A stretch of DNA of 64,000 nucleotides, taken from Pseudomonas grandcourensis. Its GTDB lineage: Bacteria; Pseudomonadota; Gammaproteobacteria; Pseudomonadales; Pseudomonadaceae. The DNA is taken from positions 3,386,501 to 3,450,500 of the forward strand of contig NZ_CP150919.1 in NCBI RefSeq assembly GCF_039909015.1. Direction: 5' to 3'. Each line of letters starts with the position of its first letter. Position 1 is the stretch's first letter. Shown here piece by piece: positions 55,634 to 63,703 of the stretch. Made by a program: the position numbers and the translations under genes. The notes below the pieces were generated by a model. It was not told the DNA's origin. It saw only the letters and a program-made list of their open reading frames with translations, and ran no database searches.

Positions 55634-58222
55634 ATGCCGAATGAGTCTGGCGCAGAACTGACGGGTCGATTGAGATCTAGGCCTTTACGGATAGCCTTTC
55701 TCGTCGAGCTAGGCGAGCATGCTGATCTGATGCTGGATGGAATATTCGCTGATTGCTATTCACGATGGGGCGGGCGGTTCAGTCTCATCGCTCCGTGCGC
55801 GGATGGCCAAATTGTTGCTGGTTACTGGCAGTGGTTGGAGACGTTTGATCCGGACATTGTCTACTCCTATATCGTTTTGAACGCTGAGGCTGTTCTTGAA
55901 GTTCACGAGCGCTTGGTTCCAGCTGACTACATCGTTCACCGGTTGGGCGACCAACCGAGATTAGATGTGCACGGCTTTCGGCCACAGTACCCGCCGGCGC
56001 TTTCCTCACTCTCAACCGTGTTTCGTCTTGCCCGGCATAGTCCATTGGCCGCCGGCCCAAAAGTCAAAATCATCGACACTTGGCATACGGAAAAGCCGAG
56101 CAGATTTTTGACAGACAATTTTGGTACCTATCACACGAGCGCGGCTACGGGGGTTTATCCAAATGACGCTCGTTCAACAGCTGGTCTACTGACGATTGTA
56201 TCGGATGATTATTTTCATAACCGTGAATACGGGGTACCACGGGATCTTGATCGAGTCATATCCGAGGACATGGCCTTTTTTGAGTTTGTGAGTCGGCGTG
56301 TCACGAGCATGAGTATGTTGTCGTCGTTGTATGCAGCGCGCCTTCAGATCCGTGACGGTCGATGGAGTGATGGATTCAATTTAGTGATTGGTGACTCATT
56401 TGAGGACAGGCTCATGTTCTGGAATGCGAGGTTGCTGACTCCCGCATGGCTCGATGGTGACTTATGCTGCTTCCGACTGACACTCGATCAGTTAAAAGAT
56501 GAGGACACACTGAGCCAGGTCGCCCATATGATCAACTCGCGGAATCATGTGAATGGTGGCGGCGGGGGGCAGTCGCAGCTTCGGGTACGTTCGGTGTCAC
56601 ATAGTATCGAAGAGCTTAATGAAGTCGTTAATTTGCTCCGGGCTGCAAAGGTTTGGAGTGCCCATGGGGCAGCTGAGGTCATCCCAGGCGGGCATGTTAT
56701 TCCAAGCAATGAATCTCTCGAACATGCTCGTGAGTTGGCTCAATTTACAGACGGATCTCGAGGCGGAGGCTGGTATGAATTTCGGTGGAGACCGCCGGTT
56801 GCTCACCCTCCTGAAAGAGAACCAGAGCATTTGAGAGATGCGCCGCCGGGACAATTGTTTACTCTTGGCCTGTGGTCGCTCGATTTCAGCTTTGAGTTTG
56901 AGCTTGATAAGCCAAGATTGGCCCAAGACAACATGTGGATGCTCCCGAAACGATGGCGCATGGCGGACGCTTTTGTTGCCAAATTCGCAAGTCGTGGTTC
57001 AGCCCAGAACCACATTTCTCTTATGCCGCGTACGAGTAGGCACGGTCTTTTGACTGTATTTGCGGGATTCAACCGAGTGCTCGAGTCTGTGAGTGTGCCC
57101 TCTATAGGTAACGCTATGCGGAAAGCGTTGTGCTGGGATTCAGCGATGAGGCGTGTTGGCCCTAAGGATCCGCCTTGGCCTGCACAGAAAATTGCGTGGA
57201 TGCGAAAGTCAAATGAGAGTCCCCATTTAGCTGGAGTCCTAGGGATGGCCGGAGGGCTGGCTGGCGCCAAAAGTCTTCTTCTGCATCCCTTTCTTCGGGA
57301 TGTATTCGCCAGCATAGGGGGAACTCCGAATCTCGCGGATGGGGACTTCCTGGCAACTGCAAACTCCCTCGCGAAGCGCGCTCGGGGACGGCCGGTGTTC
57401 GATCTCCAACTTGAAAGTGAGCGTACGGCTTTAGCAGGGTTGATAGTGAAAGCTGCGCAATCAGTCAAAGCCCCCAGAATGTATTTGTCACTCGATTATC
57501 TGCGCAGTCATTGGAAAGCTCATAGAGAACGCTATTGGGCGGAAAATCCGTTACAACACAAAGGGGATGAAGAGGAAGCAGCAGAATGGGATGCTCGAGA
57601 GCAACAGGCCTTAGAGGATCGACTTGGTGAAATGCGAACACGTCGCATGCTTTTTCAAGGATACCCTTGGGTTTGTGGTACCTGTCAGCATCGTAACTGG
57701 ACAGACTTCCAAGCTCTAACGCCGTCTCTTGAGTGTGATGTCTGTCGCACGGAAACGGATCTGCCTGTCGGGATACCATGGTACTTCAGGCCAAATGAAT
57801 TCCTCATCGAAAGCCTTCGCTCTCATAGCGTGTTGTCGCTTGTTTGGACTCTTTCAGCCCTCCGTGAACGAGCGCACTCGTCATTCATGTATTTGGGGCC
57901 AACCTGTTTTGGCTACGAGAACGACTCCAAGAATTCTGATGCGGAAGCAGATCTTCTGGCTATCGTCGATGGCCAAGCAGTTCTTTGTGAGGTGAAGTCG
58001 GCATGGCGCAGTCTTCGGGCCGTGCACATCGAAGATTTTATCCTTCAGGCAAAGCGTCTCAGGCCAAATCTAGCAATCCTCGCCGTTATGGAGATTGGCA
58101 GTCGATTCGAAAAGGAGCTGAAAGCGGCAAGTGAGTTACTGAAGTTGGAAGGCATAAAGTTTGAGCTACTGACACCAGATAAATATGATGTCCAAGACGA
58201 TCCGTATCTTGCTGGATACTGA
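55634..58222 (+). CDS. Unrecognised 862-residue protein with zinc ribbon and PD-(D/E)XK-like C terminus
   Basis: I do not recognise the family. The N-terminal 150 residues look like a Rossmann-type domain (LRIAFLVELGEHADLMLDGI, then DPDIVYSYI). The middle is globular without clear motifs. Near the C terminus, Cys681, Cys684, Cys701 and Cys704 (CGTC and CDVC) form a zinc ribbon, followed by a likely nuclease core: EADLLAIVDG (Asp773) and CEVKSAW (Glu786, Lys788). The ATG follows GAGGGGGTTTTGTAA. It lies in an accessory region beside a cyclase-like gene, so a defence role is suspected but unproven. Confidence 0.6.
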   Translation: MPNESGAELTGRLRSRPLRIAFLVELGEHADLMLDGIFADCYSRWGGRFSLIAPCADGQIVAGYWQWLETFDPDIVYSYIVLNAEAVLEVHERLVPADYIVHRLGDQPRLDVHGFRPQYPPALSSLSTVFRLARHSPLAAGPKVKIIDTWHTEKPSRFLTDNFGTYHTSAATGVYPNDARSTAGLLTIVSDDYFHNREYGVPRDLDRVISEDMAFFEFVSRRVTSMSMLSSLYAARLQIRDGRWSDGFNLVIGDSFEDRLMFWNARLLTPAWLDGDLCCFRLTLDQLKDEDTLSQVAHMINSRNHVNGGGGGQSQLRVRSVSHSIEELNEVVNLLRAAKVWSAHGAAEVIPGGHVIPSNESLEHARELAQFTDGSRGGGWYEFRWRPPVAHPPEREPEHLRDAPPGQLFTLGLWSLDFSFEFELDKPRLAQDNMWMLPKRWRMADAFVAKFASRGSAQNHISLMPRTSRHGLLTVFAGFNRVLESVSVPSIGNAMRKALCWDSAMRRVGPKDPPWPAQKIAWMRKSNESPHLAGVLGMAGGLAGAKSLLLHPFLRDVFASIGGTPNLADGDFLATANSLAKRARGRPVFDLQLESERTALAGLIVKAAQSVKAPRMYLSLDYLRSHWKAHRERYWAENPLQHKGDEEEAAEWDAREQQALEDRLGEMRTRRMLFQGYPWVCGTCQHRNWTDFQALTPSLECDVCRTETDLPVGIPWYFRPNEFLIESLRSHSVLSLVWTLSALRERAHSSFMYLGPTCFGYENDSKNSDAEADLLAIVDGQAVLCEVKSAWRSLRAVHIEDFILQAKRLRPNLAILAVMEIGSRFEKELKAASELLKLEGIKFELLTPDKYDVQDDPYLAGY

Positions 58223-58452
58223 CCGTGAGGCAGCTACGTCACCTGGGAATTTCATTTCTGACTGCAAGTTAAAGAGGCAATGTCGTAACTTCGCGCAGTG
58301 AAGGTGGACTGAACAGACCTGCGGCCGCGATACGCTGCTTAGCTATCATTTCCGTGGTGTCGTAAAGGTAATTTCAATGCTTACTCAGCGCGCGAGTTCC
58401 TGTATCGACTGAAACTTTTCACCGTTCCGCCTGGCGCCTATGGATATGAGCA

Positions 58453-58893
58453 ATGAAAATTGAATACCAGCCTGCTCCGTCCCTCTCGGATAGTATTTGG
58501 GAGACCGTGGGTTTGCCTGCGCGCGGAACAAGGTTGTATGGCCTTGTACACAAGGGCCTTCAATTCGAGTTACTAGATCAGGTGGCGAGCCTGCTCCAGG
58601 TGCAACGGACGGATATCTCCAAGGCGATCTGCATATCGCCCACAACGTTGGCACGAAGGATGAAATCTGGTCGCTTGAACACTGCTGAAAGCGATCGCCT
58701 GGTCGCATTAATAGCTCTGTAGGAAGAGGCCATTTCCCTATTCGAGAGGGATACGGTCGCTGCCGTAAAATGGATGAGCTCGCCAGTGCAAGGTCTGGGG
58801 CTGAAGCGGCCAATAGACATGTTAGGGACGAGGGCGGAAGTGAACGCTGTTTTGGATCTGATTGGTAGGCTCGAAAGGAGAGTACTGGTCTGA
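58453..58893 (+). pseudogene. ParS/MbcA-type antitoxin gene broken by a stop codon
   Basis: The frame begins MKIEYQPAPSLSDSIWETVG and carries the Xre-like helix-turn-helix part (DISKAICISPTTLARRMKSG). A TAG at 58720-58722 interrupts it. In the same frame, coding continues as EEAISLFERD, KWMSSPVQGLGLKRPIDML and NAVLDLIGRLERRVLV, the C-terminal toxin-binding domain, and ends at 58893. Only the one codon spoils a protein of about 146 residues. No RES-type toxin gene follows. A diverged copy lies at 60655-61067. Confidence 0.8.
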
Positions 58894-59038
58894 GGCGATC
58901 CGATATCGTATTCCGGATTTAGGTAATCCCAAAAAATGCGCTTGACGTAAGCTATAGAAATAAAGCAATTCTCAATTGCATAGAAGGCGAATCCAGATCG
59001 TAGCGTTTGAGGACGACAGCACGGATCGTAATGCATGC

Positions 59039-59067
59039 AAAAAAGTCCCTTAATTGGGACTTTTTTT
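59039..59067. terminator. Bidirectional terminator
   Basis: AAAAAAGTCCC (59039-59049) and GGGACTTTTTTT (59056-59067) flank a TTAATT loop, between the convergent antitoxin pseudogene and the 68-residue ORF. The equivalent place in the second copy (about 61240-61265) has lost the stem. Confidence 0.85.
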
Positions 59068-59206
59068 GCCTTAAATTCGAGAATGAATTTGGCGCGGCCC
59101 TTGCGCAACGCACCTTAAGGTTGCTGAGCACGATGCCATTGCTGTCTTGCCATCGCTCCTTCGAGCCATAGGCTCGGCTGCTTGGACACTGAATGAACCG
59201 TAATGG

Positions 59207-59413
59207 TCATCGCACGAATCGCTTGAGTGACTGTCGATTCGCTATCACTTTCTCTCGAATCTCGTTGGGATCAATCGACATGCCGCCGTCTGGCGTAACG
59301 CGAAGAGATTTCAGATTGTTGAGAGAGACTATGAACGCGCGATCTCCCGCTTGCTCTGAGCTTGGTCTTTTGTCCTTGAAGAAAAGAGCCATGCATCGCT
59401 CGAACATTTTCAT
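59207..59413 (-). CDS. Small hypothetical protein, 68 residues (copy 1)
   Basis: The protein begins MKMFERCMALFFKDKRPSSE and ends VIANRQSLKRFVR. It differs at only a handful of positions from the copy at 61395-61601, mostly by conservative changes (for example D/E, F/L and R/G), which supports a real coding sequence. GGAG lies nine bases before the ATG. It is basic and probably helical. No family is recognised. Confidence 0.65.
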   Translation of the reverse strand: MKMFERCMALFFKDKRPSSEQAGDRAFIVSLNNLKSLRVTPDGGMSIDPNEIREKVIANRQSLKRFVR

Positions 59414-59656
59414 ACCGCGCTCCGTTGTCCATGAACCATGGAACGCATCTTCAGCGATGGGCCGTAAAATGTCCTGGCTTTTTTCGGCCAGTCACTCGTG
59501 TGGCCTCAGCAGTCGAGCCCTTGTGCGCCTCGTGAGTGAGTCATTGGCGGTGGATGAAGAGCTCGCCATCGTCGACCAGGGCGGAGCACATGTGACGTCT
59601 TACTCACTCTCTTGCCGTGTGATACATGCGGCTCCAGCAGCCATGCTATTGATGGT

Positions 59657-59719
59657 CTGTAACGTAACTTTGTGCTTTGTAACGCTGCTTACGTTACAGC
59701 GCACAAATATACGTTACAG
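59657..59719. repeat. 63-bp imperfect palindrome, element copy 1
   Basis: Two 28-bp arms (59657-59684 and 59692-59719) match at about 24 positions around the loop CTGCTTA. Each arm holds two TGTAACG boxes 20 bp apart. A further conserved stretch runs to about 59850, including GGGCCAAGACC and CTTGGTTCACGACAGCC. The whole block recurs at 62740-62945 in the same orientation. Confidence 0.8.
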
Positions 59720-59863
59720 GCCCAGAAGGCGAGGGCACAGGCAAGCGGAGCGCGTGGGCGTGGTGATGGAAGCCCGAAGGGCCAAGACCGCCGCCTCGCG
59801 CCGGGCTTGGTTCACGACAGCCATCCCCCGAAGGGACACGCCACAACACAAAGCATCAGGAGC

Positions 59864-60428
59864 TTATCGAGCCGCGCGTTGATCATGCGTCCGAGGCGTC
59901 ACACCTGAAGCGCAAAGATCATAAGTCCTACGCAGCGCCCTCTCGTCGTCGGAGCTGACACTTGAATGCGCGAAGATCGTTGACAGGAACCGCTTGCGCT
60001 CGACATTACCGAGCTCCGACCATACTCGTGGCTGACTTTGTATGTCCGGGACTGCAAGGCGATCCAGAAAATACTCTTCCAAGCTGTGCAGTCGTTGATG
60101 CCCATCGAGGAGGATTTCACTGTTCTCCGCCGCAGCTCCCCCCCGCGTAATCGCACCACTCATTGGTGAGATAGCTCCCCAGATCTGTGCCTGACCAGGC
60201 AGCAGCAATGAAGCGAGCCTTTTGCCCAACATTCCATACAAGCTCACGTTGCCAAGACGTAACGGGAATACCCATTACGAAGCGTGCTGCCCACGGGTAC
60301 TTATCGTGAACAGATGAGGGGTCAGGGGCGCCGAGACATCCGCAGTACCGCTCAAATGTTCGCGTCGTAAGCCTTGATCGCTGCCGCCACTGACGGGTGG
60401 CTGCCCACGCAGGCTGCTTTTTCCGCAA
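59864..60428 (-). pseudogene. DUF262/GmrSD-like gene with a frameshift at a C7 run
   Basis: The frame ending at 60117 reads MGIPVTSWQRELVWNVGQKA and ARFIAAAWSGTDLGSYLTNE, the N-terminal DUF262 pattern. The other frame, down to 59864, continues with ENSEILLDGHQRLHSLEEYF, RVWSELGNVERKRFLSTIF and DERALRRTYDLCASGVTP, matching the DGQQR and RRFL segments of that family. The switch falls at seven consecutive C (plus strand, about 60138-60144). The joined product of about 185 residues would be only the DUF262 core. Family members include nucleases against modified DNA. Confidence 0.65.
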
Positions 60429-60654
60429 AGAGCTCTGCCAACCGTCTCAACCAACCTACCTTCAATCTCACTACGTCATGCTCCACCTATCCGAGGGCGA
60501 TTACCTTTTCCCATCCCCCAAGAGATCCGCAGCGCCCAATGTCGAGGCCCGCGTTGGCCGTGCTGTTATCCTCCTGGTCTCACGAAGAGAGCATCGAAGC
60601 GGGGCTTGTCACTCCGCATGGAGTTCGCACCACGAATAGATATGGATTTGAGAA

Positions 60655-61067
60655 GTGAATTTCGAATACCAACCTGGCCCATCAGTCTCTGGGAGTATTT
60701 GGGAAGCCCTAGGATTGCCTTCACGCGGAACAAGACTCCATGACCTCATTCACGAGGGTCTATCTTTTGAGCTACTTGATCAGGTATCGAGCCTACTGCA
60801 GATGCGGCGAGCGGATATCTCCAAGGCGATCTGCATGTCTCTCACAATGTTGGCGCGTAGGGCGAAAACAGGTCACTTGAACACAGCTAAAAGCGATCGT
60901 CTGGTCGCATTGATAGCTGTGTTTGAGCAAGCCCGTTTCCTATTTGAGAGCGTGCCGCCGCTGCGAAGAAATGGATGAATTCTTCAGTTCGTGGTCTTGG
61001 CTTGAGGCGTCCGCTCGACATGTTGGGGACTAGGGTGGAAACGAACGCGGTGTTCGATCTCATGTGA
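60655..61067 (+). pseudogene. ParS/MbcA-type antitoxin gene, frameshifted (tandem copy)
   Basis: It begins MNFEYQPGPSVSGSIWEALG and aligns throughout with the copy at 58453. Near 60945-60960 one base is missing relative to that copy. The current frame then ends early (VPPLRRNG, stop at 60978), while the original frame continues as KKWMNSSVRGLGLRRPLDML and ends at 61067. The two copies therefore carry different inactivating mutations. Confidence 0.78.
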
Positions 61068-61394
61068 CTATTAGAGATGAGAGTGCTTGTGTGAGAGTGT
61101 CCGTGCTCGTTTTTTGCGGCTAATCCTGAAATATGCGCTTAACGTAAATCATGTATGGATATACAGTTTTCTCAATGGCATAGACGGTGCCAATCCTGGT
61201 CGTAGCCTCTGGGGGACGCCAGCACGGATCGTGATGCAAATCGAAAAATGGGGCTTTTTTTTGCCTGAAAATCGAGTATGAATTTGGTGGCCCCTGCGCA
61301 ATGCACCATAAGGTCGCTGAGCACGATGTAAGCTGTCCCGCCATCGCTCCTTCGAGCCAACGGCTCGGCCCAGCACACCAAATGAATCAAACGG

Positions 61395-61601
61395 TCATCG
61401 CACGAATCGTTTGAGTGACTGCCGATTCGCTATTACTTTTTCTCGAATCTCGTCGGGATCAATCGACATGCCACCCTCAGGTGTCACGCGCAGAGATTTC
61501 AGATTGTTGAGAGCAGCTATGAACGCGCGATCTCTCGCTTGCTCTGAGCTTGGTCTTTTGTCTTTCAAGAAAAGAGCCATGCATCGTTCGAACATTTTCA
61601 T
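61395..61601 (-). CDS. Small hypothetical protein, 68 residues (copy 2)
   Basis: This copy begins MKMFERCMALFLKDKRPSSE and has the same length, start context (GGAGCGCGGT before ATG) and C terminus (LKRFVR) as the copy at 59207. While the linked antitoxin genes decayed, both copies of this ORF stayed open, which suggests selection. Function unknown. Confidence 0.65.
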   Translation of the reverse strand: MKMFERCMALFLKDKRPSSEQARDRAFIAALNNLKSLRVTPEGGMSIDPDEIREKVIANRQSLKRFVR

Positions 61602-61814
61602 ACCGCGCTCCGTTGCACATGAACCATGGAACGAATCTTCATCGAAGGGGTGGAAAATGTCCTGGCTTTTTTCGACCAGTCTCTAGTGTGACCTTGGCAG
61701 TTGAGCACGTGCGCTCCTCGTGTATGAGTAACGGAGGTGCCAGCGCTGATAAGCTGAATACCACACACGCAGGGTGAACTATGTCGGCTGCATTACTACA
61801 CGAGAGCTCCTCAA

Positions 61815-62117
61815 ATGAAGCCATCTGATGCCATTAAAGGTAAGGCAGATGAGATCAGAAAGATCATAGAGTCATACGGATTTGTGGCGCCCGGGATTTT
61901 TGGATCGACAGCGCGTGGAGAGGATCTCGAGGGAAGTGATCTCGACCTGCTAGCGACCATCCCAGAGGGCATGGCCGGTCTGATTTCGCTGTTTGACATC
62001 GCCGATATGCAAGATGAGTTCGAGCAGATGCTCGGAGTGGTTGTAGATTTCAATGTCGAAAACAACATGCCAGAAAGCTACAGGGCATCGATTGAGCCTG
62101 AGGTGATCAAGCTGTAG
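61815..62117 (+). CDS. MntA-like minimal nucleotidyltransferase
   Basis: This 100-residue protein has the minimal nucleotidyltransferase motif GSTARGEDLEGSDLDLL: Gly30-Ser31, then Asp42 and Asp44 after ten residues, with Asp79 in VVVDF as the third acidic residue. Such proteins act as antitoxins that AMPylate a HEPN-domain toxin (MntA/HepT). No HEPN gene is recognisable next to it; only a 30-codon frame overlaps its stop codon (TAGTG at 62115-62119). It may be an orphan or act on another protein. All catalytic residues are present. Confidence 0.82.
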   Translation: MKPSDAIKGKADEIRKIIESYGFVAPGIFGSTARGEDLEGSDLDLLATIPEGMAGLISLFDIADMQDEFEQMLGVVVDFNVENNMPESYRASIEPEVIKL

Positions 62118-62209
62118 TGGGGCGTCATTGGCGTTCGATAAGAGCGAACCCTCGTCAACTCGAGACAGTCGTAGAGTTGAAAGCGTTGCGGTTGGTCGTT
62201 CTGCATTGA
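62117..62209 (+). CDS. 30-codon ORF coupled to the nucleotidyltransferase
   Basis: GTG at 62117 overlaps the preceding stop by one base. The product VGRHWRSIRANPRQLETVVE and eleven more residues is basic and not recognised. It stands where a HEPN toxin would be expected and may be the leftover of one. Confidence 0.3.
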   Translation: MGRHWRSIRANPRQLETVVELKALRLVVLH

Positions 62210-62235
62210 GCACCCGGCTGGCTCAACCGGACGCA

Positions 62236-62598
62236 TTAAATGAGTGAGCGAGTAGCAGCCAAGTATTGGATAACTTGCTCGAGTCCTGTTCGGCATGTGA
62301 TGAGATCACGCGGTCGACTACTCAGACCACGATTCCTGCTACTTAGCCAGATCTTTGCATTTTGCTCGGTTCCTACGAGCGCGAGCAATGACTGATACAA
62401 CTCAACCAAAAGCAAGGCCCGGCTCCATGCTTCAGTGTTGGGTTGCGGTTCCTGTCCATGGCGTAGAAGCATTACCGGGGAAACATGCTCACCCAGGACG
62501 GCTGATAGCTCATCGTCATCAAGCCCCAGCCCTTCGCCAGCGCGGATAAATGCTTTGCCAGGCACACCGTTTTTAGCGCTCGATGTGACTGATTTCAT
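62236..62598 (-). CDS. Xre/MbcA/ParS-family antitoxin-like protein
   Basis: The 120-residue protein ends with the DUF2384 toxin-binding pattern (IWLSSRNRGLSSRPRDLITC, then GLEQVIQYLAATRS). Its N-terminal half (LGLDDDELSAVLGEHVSPVM) is a helix-turn-helix of the Xre kind. It is intact, in contrast to the two related pseudogenes at 58453 and 60655, but only distantly similar to them. No RES-domain toxin gene is found on either side. It may be an orphan antitoxin. Confidence 0.75.
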   Translation of the reverse strand: MKSVTSSAKNGVPGKAFIRAGEGLGLDDDELSAVLGEHVSPVMLLRHGQEPQPNTEAWSRALLLVELYQSLLALVGTEQNAKIWLSSRNRGLSSRPRDLITCRTGLEQVIQYLAATRSLI

Positions 62599-62739
62599 GC
62601 TCCACCATATGGCCTGTGATCTGGTTTGTGATGACCGAATTTATTAACCCAACTCCATCGACCAGTATGGCCGCTTCTGACCCAAAATCGCACCATCGAC
62701 AATAAGCATCTTGGCACCAGCAGCTAGGCGATCAATGGC

Positions 62740-62802
62740 CTGTAACGTAGTTTTGTGCGCTGCAACACTGCTTACGTTACAGCGCAAAAAGTTTCGTTAC
62801 AG
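62740..62802. repeat. 63-bp imperfect palindrome, element copy 2
   Basis: Arms at 62740-62767 and 62775-62802 match at about 22 of 28 positions around the same CTGCTTA loop as in copy 1. Boxes TGTAACG/TGCAACA and CGTTACA/CGTTACA keep the 20-bp spacing. The conserved tail continues to about 62930 with GGGCCAAGACC and CTTGGTTCACGACAGCC. No gene is supported between 62599 and 63048. Confidence 0.8.
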
Positions 62803-63048
62803 AGCGCGTCGGAAAGCAAGCGGAGCGCGCAGGCCGACGGCCGTAGGCGTGCGGATGGACGCCCGGAGGGCCAAGACCAGCGCCTTGCGCAAGGGCTTGG
62901 TTCACGACAGCCCACCCCTGAAAGGGGGACGCACAAACCACAACGATTAAAGCCCTTTTGATAAGCCACCAAAAATATTTCACTCTTTCGCTAAAGGTTT
63001 TCTTCAAAGCATCCGTTGTTATCTTTAACAGCAACGAAATGGTGATTT

Positions 63049-63573
63049 GTGAGCAAAACTGAAATGCAACCGGCAGTGTTTTTTGCGGAGCGCGAATTTA
63101 CGTGCTGGCGAGAACGTGAGTGTAAAGACGTGTACCCGTGTCAGGTGTCCAGGCAGGGTAGTGATGGTGTGAGGCTGAAGCTAGATGATGTATCCATTAG
63201 GTTTTCAAAGGGCGTAGCGCAGGAAATTGCGCATTGCCTTAAAGATGCTTTTTTGGTGAATCTTGGTAACCAGGTGAACGTGTTATTTACGTCAAAGAAG
63301 CGTAAAAGTAAGTTGGAGAGAAAATTCCACAAAGACGTATCGGGTTGCTGGAGTTATAGGGCTGACGGACGATTCAAATATCAGCAGACGGAGAATGAAG
63401 TTTATTTCAGCAAGCTAGCCAAGATTCCGGGCGATACGATGGAGGAATTAGGAGTTTACACAGTTGAAGATGGGGGAATAGAACTCGTTTTTGACTTCAT
63501 GTGCTATTCGTTCAGTATACAGGATGCTTTTTGGCTTGCTGAGAGTTTAATGGACGCCAACAGGTATGAGTGA
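63049..63573 (+). CDS. Hypothetical protein, 174 residues
   Basis: A GTG start at 63049 gives 174 residues; an ATG four codons later (MQPAVFF) is an alternative, and neither has a strong ribosome binding site. The sequence has Trp- and Phe-rich strands at both ends (FFAEREFTCWRERECKD and GIELVFDFMCYSFSIQDAFW) and a basic Lys-rich loop near residue 80-90 (SKKRKSKLERKF). I do not recognise a family. The DNA is A+T-richer than the flanks, as for other accessory genes here. Confidence 0.6.
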   Translation: MSKTEMQPAVFFAEREFTCWRERECKDVYPCQVSRQGSDGVRLKLDDVSIRFSKGVAQEIAHCLKDAFLVNLGNQVNVLFTSKKRKSKLERKFHKDVSGCWSYRADGRFKYQQTENEVYFSKLAKIPGDTMEELGVYTVEDGGIELVFDFMCYSFSIQDAFWLAESLMDANRYE

Positions 63574-63703
63574 CCGGGTACCTTGGAAGCCATTTTCATC
63601 AGGGCAGATCGATAGCGGTATTGATCCTAACGGATCACTCCTGTGCCAGTGAAGGCTCGATACGCAGGTCTCGCAGCGTGTTCGATCAATGTCTGATGGT
63701 GGA

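Larger units (their letters stand above)
58453..59560 (+). repeat. Diverged tandem duplication, unit 1
   Basis: The antitoxin pseudogene, terminator and 68-residue ORF here correspond in the same order and orientation to 60655-61740. The offset is about 2.2 kb. Similarity is clear but much diverged between genes. Confidence 0.75.
60655..61740 (+). repeat. Diverged tandem duplication, unit 2
   Basis: Second unit of the duplication described at 58453-59560: antitoxin pseudogene on the plus strand and 68-residue ORF on the minus strand. Confidence 0.75.

Noticed and set aside
56803..57468. 221-codon minus-strand ORF
   Set aside because: It lies wholly inside the 862-residue plus-strand gene and has Arg/Ser/Pro-rich shadow composition.
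59657..59719. Integron attC site
   Set aside because: The palindrome is attC-like in size, but the boxes read CGTTACAG rather than the GTTRRRY/RYYYAAC consensus, and no integrase gene is visible.
59193..59882. 229-codon plus-strand ORF
   Set aside because: It runs antisense to the 68-residue ORF and through the palindromic element; the minus ORF is the one conserved between copies.
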